From contig JACQOC010000093.1 of NCBI GenBank assembly GCA_016202785.1, positions 1-8,226 of the forward strand: a stretch of DNA of 8,226 nucleotides. Reading direction: 5' to 3'. The notes beneath the pieces were generated by a model. The model had not been told where the DNA came from, did no database searches, and saw only the letters and a list, made by a program, of their open reading frames with translations. Position 1 is the first letter of the stretch; each line of letters begins with the position of its first letter. The position numbers were made by a program, and so were the translations under genes. This DNA comes from Candidatus Aenigmatarchaeota archaeon (GTDB lineage: Archaea > Aenigmatarchaeota > Aenigmatarchaeia > QMZP01). This document shows positions 4,912 to 8,226 of this stretch, piece by piece.

Positions 4912-6015
4912 CTATTTGCCGTATATCTCGCGCAGCTTCTCGAAGAAGCCCTTGCCGGTTTCGGCGTTCCTGGCCGCAAACAGCTTCTTTATGGCCTCCT
5001 CCTGCTCCCGGCCCAGGCTGTGCGGTATGGCGACGGCAACCTTCACCAACTGGTCGCCGCGCTTGTCGGAATGCACGTGCGGCATGCCCTGGCCGCGCAG
5101 CCGGAACACGCTATGGCTTTGCGTGCCCTTGGGTATTTTCAGCTTGGCCGTGCCGCTGATGGTCGGGATTTCTATTTCACCCCCTAGCATGGCCGTAGCC
5201 AGGTCAATGGACGTCTTGCAGAACAGGTCGGAATTGTGCCGCTCGAATATGTGGTGCTCTTTCACGCGCACCAGCACGAACAGGTCGCCGGCCTGCCCGC
5301 CCCTTTCCCCGGAATCGCCTTCCCCGGCCACGCGCAAATACTGCTGGTCATCTATCCCTTTCGGTACCCTTACTTCCAGCCGCTTCCGGCGCCGCACCCT
5401 GCCATCCCCTTGGCAGTCGTGGCACGGTTTTTCCGCAACTTTGCCCAGGCCGTGGCACTTGCCGCACGGCATGACTTGCGCGAAATGGCCGAAAACGCTG
5501 CGCTGCACCTTGCGCACTTCGCCGGTGCCGTCGCAGTCTGCGCACTCCTTGAGCTGGCCGTGGTGGGCACCGGTCCCCTTGCAGGCCGGGCAGCGTTCAT
5601 GCTGGTCTATCTCCAGCTTGCGCGCCGTGCCGGTAAAGGCCTCCTCCAACGTTATTTGCACCGCTTGGCGCAAATCGCCGCCATCCTCGGGCCCATTGCG
5701 CTGGCCGAACATGCCGAAGATGTCGCCAAAGCCTAAATCCCGGAAAATTTCCTCGAAGCTGGACGCCCGGAAGCCGGCAAAGTCTTCCGGCCGGAACGCA
5801 GAATGGCCGTACTGGTCATACTGCTGCCGCTTCTGCGGGTCATTCAGCACTTGGAACGCTTCGTTGATCTCCTTGAATTTCTCTTCTGCCGCCTTACTGC
5901 CCGGGTTCACGTCCGGATGCCATTTCCGGGCGAGCTGCCGGAACGCCTTTTTTATCTCCTCCGGGCTGGCCTGTTTGCCGACGCCCAATATCTCGTAATA
6001 GTCTTTCCTAGCCAT
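4912..6015 (-). CDS. dnaJ: Chaperone protein DnaJ (Hsp40, type I)
   Basis: A 367-residue co-chaperone that stimulates the ATPase of DnaK (Hsp70) and delivers unfolded clients in the cytoplasm. The J domain (about 5-70) carries the catalytic HPD (33-35). The Gly/Phe-rich linker spans about 74-113. The zinc-binding domain has all four CxxCxGxG repeats (Cys142/145, 158/161, 184/187, 198/201). The C-terminal substrate-binding domains run from about 207 to 345. The length is normal for type I DnaJ and no motif is missing. Neither dnaK nor grpE is in the window, although they are often linked to dnaJ in other archaea. In archaea this chaperone set is patchy and is usually considered acquired from bacteria; codon and base composition here match the neighbours, so there is no sign of recent transfer. 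A Shine-Dalgarno (cgggag, 6028-6023) and an upstream TATA box support the start at 6015. Confidence 0.97.
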   Translation of the reverse strand: MARKDYYEILGVGKQASPEEIKKAFRQLARKWHPDVNPGSKAAEEKFKEINEAFQVLNDPQKRQQYDQYGHSAFRPEDFAGFRASSFEEIFRDLGFGDIFGMFGQRNGPEDGGDLRQAVQITLEEAFTGTARKLEIDQHERCPACKGTGAHHGQLKECADCDGTGEVRKVQRSVFGHFAQVMPCGKCHGLGKVAEKPCHDCQGDGRVRRRKRLEVRVPKGIDDQQYLRVAGEGDSGERGGQAGDLFVLVRVKEHHIFERHNSDLFCKTSIDLATAMLGGEIEIPTISGTAKLKIPKGTQSHSVFRLRGQGMPHVHSDKRGDQLVKVAVAIPHSLGREQEEAIKKLFAARNAETGKGFFEKLREIYGK

Positions 6016-6022
6016 TGTTTAG

Positions 6023-6028
6023 CTCCCG
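6023..6028 (-). promoter_or_regulatory. Shine-Dalgarno sequence of dnaJ
   Basis: On the minus strand cgggag ends 7 bases before the ATG. It is the clearest ribosome binding site in the window, where most other genes look leaderless, and it confirms the dnaJ start. Confidence 0.65.
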
Positions 6029-6064
6029 TTTGCCGGCCGCAAGCGCAATAACCGCCCGGCCGGT

Positions 6065-6081
6065 GATATATACTATATAGG
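6065..6081 (-). promoter_or_regulatory. TATA-box region of dnaJ
   Basis: The near-palindromic AT-rich run cctatatagtatatatc (minus strand) holds two overlapping TATA elements. From its centre, transcription would start near 6043-6048, giving a leader of roughly 28-33 bases. A repeated GC palindrome (CCGGCCG at 6063-6057 and CGGCCGG at 6039-6033) flanks the predicted start. The rest of the 191-base gap between dnaJ and the next gene shows only the downstream gene's promoter. Confidence 0.6.
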
Positions 6082-6176
6082 CTGCAGGCCATTTTTATTC
6101 CCTTGACCATTGTGTGGCGCGGCCGTATGCCGTGGAAAGCACAGCCGTCGTACCAACGTATCCCCTGGCCGCAAGC

Positions 6177-6186
6177 CTTTTATGTT
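6177..6186 (+). promoter_or_regulatory. TATA-box promoter of the COG1361-type gene (leaderless)
   Basis: The sequence cttttatgtt is centred about 26 bases before the ATG at 6207. No Shine-Dalgarno precedes that ATG. The nearest upstream ATG (6196) runs straight into a stop, so 6207 is the start. Confidence 0.5.
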
Positions 6187-6206
6187 TGGCCCGGCATGAA
6201 TAGGCC

Positions 6207-7406
6207 ATGAGCAACGCGTGGACGCGCTTGATGGTTGTGGCACTGCTGGCTTTAGCCGCATCTTTCGTGCCTTTGGCCCAAGCGCAATACGCAGCATCCG
6301 GCCTGCCGGCCATTTTGGTGGACCAGGTTGACCCCCAGCCGGCCCAGCCCGGGCAGGACATTACCATCGATGTCCGGCTGTTCAACAACATCGGGATGGA
6401 AAGCAGCCAGTTTTCGGTCGTGCTTGACGCCGCTCGGCCCTTGGTGCTGAAATCAGCTACCAAGCAGGACTGGCAGGGCAAACTGTGCGCCGGCTGCACC
6501 GACCGCAACACCTATTTCCTGTCCGTAGAATCAGGGGCGGCCAGCGCGGTCTACCCGGCCTTCGTGCGCCTCTATTCGGGCGACACCGAAATCCGGCAAA
6601 GGATTGACGTCAAGGTGGTGGGAACGCCCGACCTGGTCTTCTCCAGCCTGTCCGCAGGCCTGGACCAGATCGTCCCGGACCAGCAATTCCCCGCTTTGCT
6701 GGCCGTCACCAACATCGGCAGCGGCCCGGCCCGGCAAGTGAAAGTGCAAGCAACTTCTCCGGACTTCATCGCGCTGGGCAGTTCCGTGCGCACACTCGAA
6801 ACCCTTGACCCCGGGGAAACCAAAACGCTGCTGTTCGACTTCCTGGCCGCATCTTCGCTTGCGGCAACTTCGCATTCCTTACCTTTTGCCCTCTCCTACC
6901 AGGACGACCAGGGCCATGCGCTTTCAACGGAGCAGGCGCTGGGCGTGCGCGTGGTGAATGCCGGAACGGTCAACATCCAGTCGATAAAGATAGCGTCTGC
7001 TTCCGGCCCTGCCATCCTGGCCGGCCAGCCGTTTACCGCTGTGGTCCGGCTGGAAAACGTCGGGAAAGGTGACGCCTCTTCCATCGTGGCCAACCTGACC
7101 TGCCCGTTCAGCCGGCAGGCCAAGCGCGCCTTCCTGGGCCAGCTGAAGAAGGATGAGGATGCCCCGGCGGTTTTTGACCAGCTGCTGGCCAGGCAGGCCG
7201 GCTCCTTCACCTGCAACATCGCCGTTTCTTATGCCGATGACCGCGGCCAACACGTGTTGGCGGAAAACTTCGACGTATCAGTTGCGGCGCAAGATTCGTC
7301 TGGCACTATCCTGCTGGCCGTCGTTTTACTGGCCGCCATCGCTGTGGTGCTCTGGAGAAGGCGCAAAGCCAGCCCAAGGCCGGGCAAGCAACATGCACAA
7401 GTTTAG
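6207..7406 (+). CDS. Secreted membrane-anchored Ig-repeat protein (COG1361/CARDB-like)
   Basis: A 399-residue surface protein. It begins with a Sec signal peptide: basic start, hydrophobic core about 8-23, predicted cleavage after AQA (Ala26). Three beta-sandwich repeats follow, recognisable by a 'PGQ/PDQ/AGQ ... V-x-N-x-G' pattern near residues 48-63, 155-172 and 271-288. A C-terminal transmembrane helix (about 368-383) is followed by a basic cytoplasmic tail (WRRRK), so it is an extracellular domain anchored at its end. A CxxC pair (Cys94/97) in repeat 1 and two cysteines in repeat 3 may form disulfides. The repeats resemble the COG1361 'S-layer domain' and CARDB/NEW3 families. Such proteins are often encoded beside MacB/FtsX-type ABC permeases, as here: the next gene starts 38 bases on with no promoter of its own. 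The ligand is unknown. An S-layer or scaffold role is possible, but a transporter partner seems more likely. Confidence 0.85.
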   Translation: MSNAWTRLMVVALLALAASFVPLAQAQYAASGLPAILVDQVDPQPAQPGQDITIDVRLFNNIGMESSQFSVVLDAARPLVLKSATKQDWQGKLCAGCTDRNTYFLSVESGAASAVYPAFVRLYSGDTEIRQRIDVKVVGTPDLVFSSLSAGLDQIVPDQQFPALLAVTNIGSGPARQVKVQATSPDFIALGSSVRTLETLDPGETKTLLFDFLAASSLAATSHSLPFALSYQDDQGHALSTEQALGVRVVNAGTVNIQSIKIASASGPAILAGQPFTAVVRLENVGKGDASSIVANLTCPFSRQAKRAFLGQLKKDEDAPAVFDQLLARQAGSFTCNIAVSYADDRGQHVLAENFDVSVAAQDSSGTILLAVVLLAAIAVVLWRRRKASPRPGKQHAQV

Positions 7407-7444
7407 CCTGGTGTGGCTGCCAGGGATAAGGCAGGCCTGAGCGC

Positions 7445-8226
7445 ATGATCATCCCGTTCCTAGCGTACAAGGACCTGGCGCGCGACCGCAAGATCGTGCT
7501 GCTGGTAGTCTTCCTGCTGGCCTTCTCCTACGTCAACCTGACCTTCTTCGCGGCCTTCCTGCACGGCCTGAGCGACACCTTCCAGAATGAGGCAGTCGAC
7601 ACTTCCACGTCCCACATCCTGATCGAGCCAAGGCTGGAATCCGGCAGCCGTTACCTGGAATTTGCCGCCAGCACCAGGAAGAAAATAGATTTAGTACCAG
7701 GGGTGATTGGCTCCTCGTCCCATGTCCAAGCGCCTGCGTCCATACTCTACCGCGGCGCGCAGTTTGGCGCCAGGATCATTGGCTTGGACCCGGAGGCCGA
7801 CCAGACCGTCACCACCGTAAGCGCGAAAGTGCTCAAGGGCGAATTCCTCAGCGGCGGCCATGATGATGAGGTCGTGCTGGGCGAAATAATCGCGGGCCGC
7901 ACCATTGAAGACACCATGGGTGGAGCGGTCGGCTTCGGCCAGGCGATCGAAGGCTTGGGCGGAGTCAGTCCAGGCGAAAAGGTCCGGATCAGGTTTGCCA
8001 ACGGCGTGGAGAAGGAATATCGGGTGCGCGGCATCGTCGGCACGCCCGGCTTCAGCGAGGTGTCGCAGTCGGTTTATATTACCAAGAAGGAAGCCGAATC
8101 GGTCTTGGGGCTGCATGACCAGGCGTCGGCCATACTGGTACGGCTGCGCGACAAAAGCGAAGCCGGCCGGTACAAGCAGCTGATCCTGGAACTGGGCATA
8201 CCGAACGCCAAGGTGCAGACCTGGGA
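7445..8226 (+). CDS. ABC transporter permease, MacB/FtsX type (5' part)
   Basis: The frame is open from the ATG at 7445 to the right edge (260 residues) and therefore truncated by the window. The start is MIIPFLAYKDLARDRK, a cytoplasmic amphipathic entry typical of FtsX/MacB permeases. One transmembrane helix (about 17-39) follows, then a long extracytoplasmic domain of the MacB core type (from about 45), with beta-rich segments such as ASILYRGAQFGARIIGLDP and the motif KEYRVRGIVGTPGFSE. The remaining three membrane helices would lie beyond the edge. An in-frame stop at 7427-7429 rules out a longer N-terminus. It follows the COG1361-type gene by 38 bases, with no TATA box at the right distance and no strong Shine-Dalgarno, so the two likely share a transcript. 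No ATPase gene is visible; it may follow downstream. Substrate unknown: relatives export lipoproteins, macrolides or peptides, or control cell-wall enzymes. Confidence 0.85.
   Translation, partial: MIIPFLAYKDLARDRKIVLLVVFLLAFSYVNLTFFAAFLHGLSDTFQNEAVDTSTSHILIEPRLESGSRYLEFAASTRKKIDLVPGVIGSSSHVQAPASILYRGAQFGARIIGLDPEADQTVTTVSAKVLKGEFLSGGHDDEVVLGEIIAGRTIEDTMGGAVGFGQAIEGLGGVSPGEKVRIRFANGVEKEYRVRGIVGTPGFSEVSQSVYITKKEAESVLGLHDQASAILVRLRDKSEAGRYKQLILELGIPNAKVQTW

Noticed and set aside
4878..4979. A 34-residue N-terminal extension of the fumarate reductase-type protein
   Set aside because: It would overlap the end of dnaJ, is low-complexity and basic, and puts the FAD motif too far from the start. 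The TATA box fits the ATG at 4877.
4916..5998. A 360-residue open frame on the plus strand, antisense to dnaJ
   Set aside because: It lies entirely opposite dnaJ, which has all J-domain and zinc motifs. Its translation is Ser/Pro/Arg-rich with no recognisable domain, as expected for an antisense frame in GC-rich DNA.
6082..6176. Possible small RNA between dnaJ and the Ig-repeat gene
   Set aside because: No tRNA T-loop, paired box C/D motifs or stable stem was found. A short T-run (6092-6096) has no gene upstream on that strand to terminate.
7407..7424. CCTGG-N8-CCAGG hairpin between the Ig-repeat gene and the permease, as a terminator
   Set aside because: The stem is only 5 bp, there is no following T-tract, and no promoter lies between the genes, so readthrough into the permease is more likely.
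1..8226. CRISPR arrays, insertion sequences, integrase genes or attachment-site duplications
   Set aside because: No regularly spaced direct repeats, transposase motifs or terminal inverted repeats were seen. The tRNA 3' end has no visible second copy in the window, so nothing supports integration.

Overview
The window reads as part of an archaeal chromosome, GC-rich and densely coded. Archaeal signs are TATA-type promoters about 25-28 bases before start codons (most genes look leaderless), T-tract terminators, class III (pilin-type) signal peptides, the Era-like GTPase + DUF2073 gene pair, a COG1361-type surface protein, and a tRNA gene carrying bulge-helix-bulge introns. Gene content and the non-canonical tRNA intron would suit a DPANN archaeon (Micrarchaeota/Diapherotrites-like). 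That placement is inference and no marker here settles it.

Layout, left to right. (1) 2-124: the 3' end of a membrane protein, then two tandem pilin-like genes (183-644 and 727-1131), each with its own promoter; this looks like a type IV pilus or surface-filament locus. (2) 1168-1307, minus strand: a gene I fold as tRNA-Trp(CCA) interrupted by two introns. One of 35 nt sits at the canonical 37/38 site and carries box C/D-like motifs. One of 34 nt sits inside the T-loop at 59/60. It has its own TATA box upstream and an oligo-T terminator downstream. (3) 1400-2407: Era-like GTPase and DUF2073 protein, a two-gene operon. (4) 2452-3156: an FNR-like flavoprotein reductase from its own promoter, converging on (5) 3171-4877, minus: a succinate dehydrogenase/fumarate reductase-type flavoprotein with no iron-sulfur or membrane partner in view. 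(6) 4912-6015, minus: a complete DnaJ, preceded by the only long leader with a clear Shine-Dalgarno sequence. (7) 6207-7406: a secreted, membrane-anchored protein of three Ig-like repeats, followed by (8) 7445 to the right edge: the start of a MacB/FtsX-type ABC permease.

How they fit together: the window holds mostly independent short transcription units. The two pilins plus a possible processing enzyme form one surface module, and the COG1361-type protein plus permease form another. The convergent flavoprotein genes could both serve redox metabolism, but nothing in the sequence proves they are partners. The most unusual element is the doubly interrupted tRNA-Trp, whose first intron appears to retain a guide sequence positioned to direct 2'-O-methylation of its own wobble base C34.
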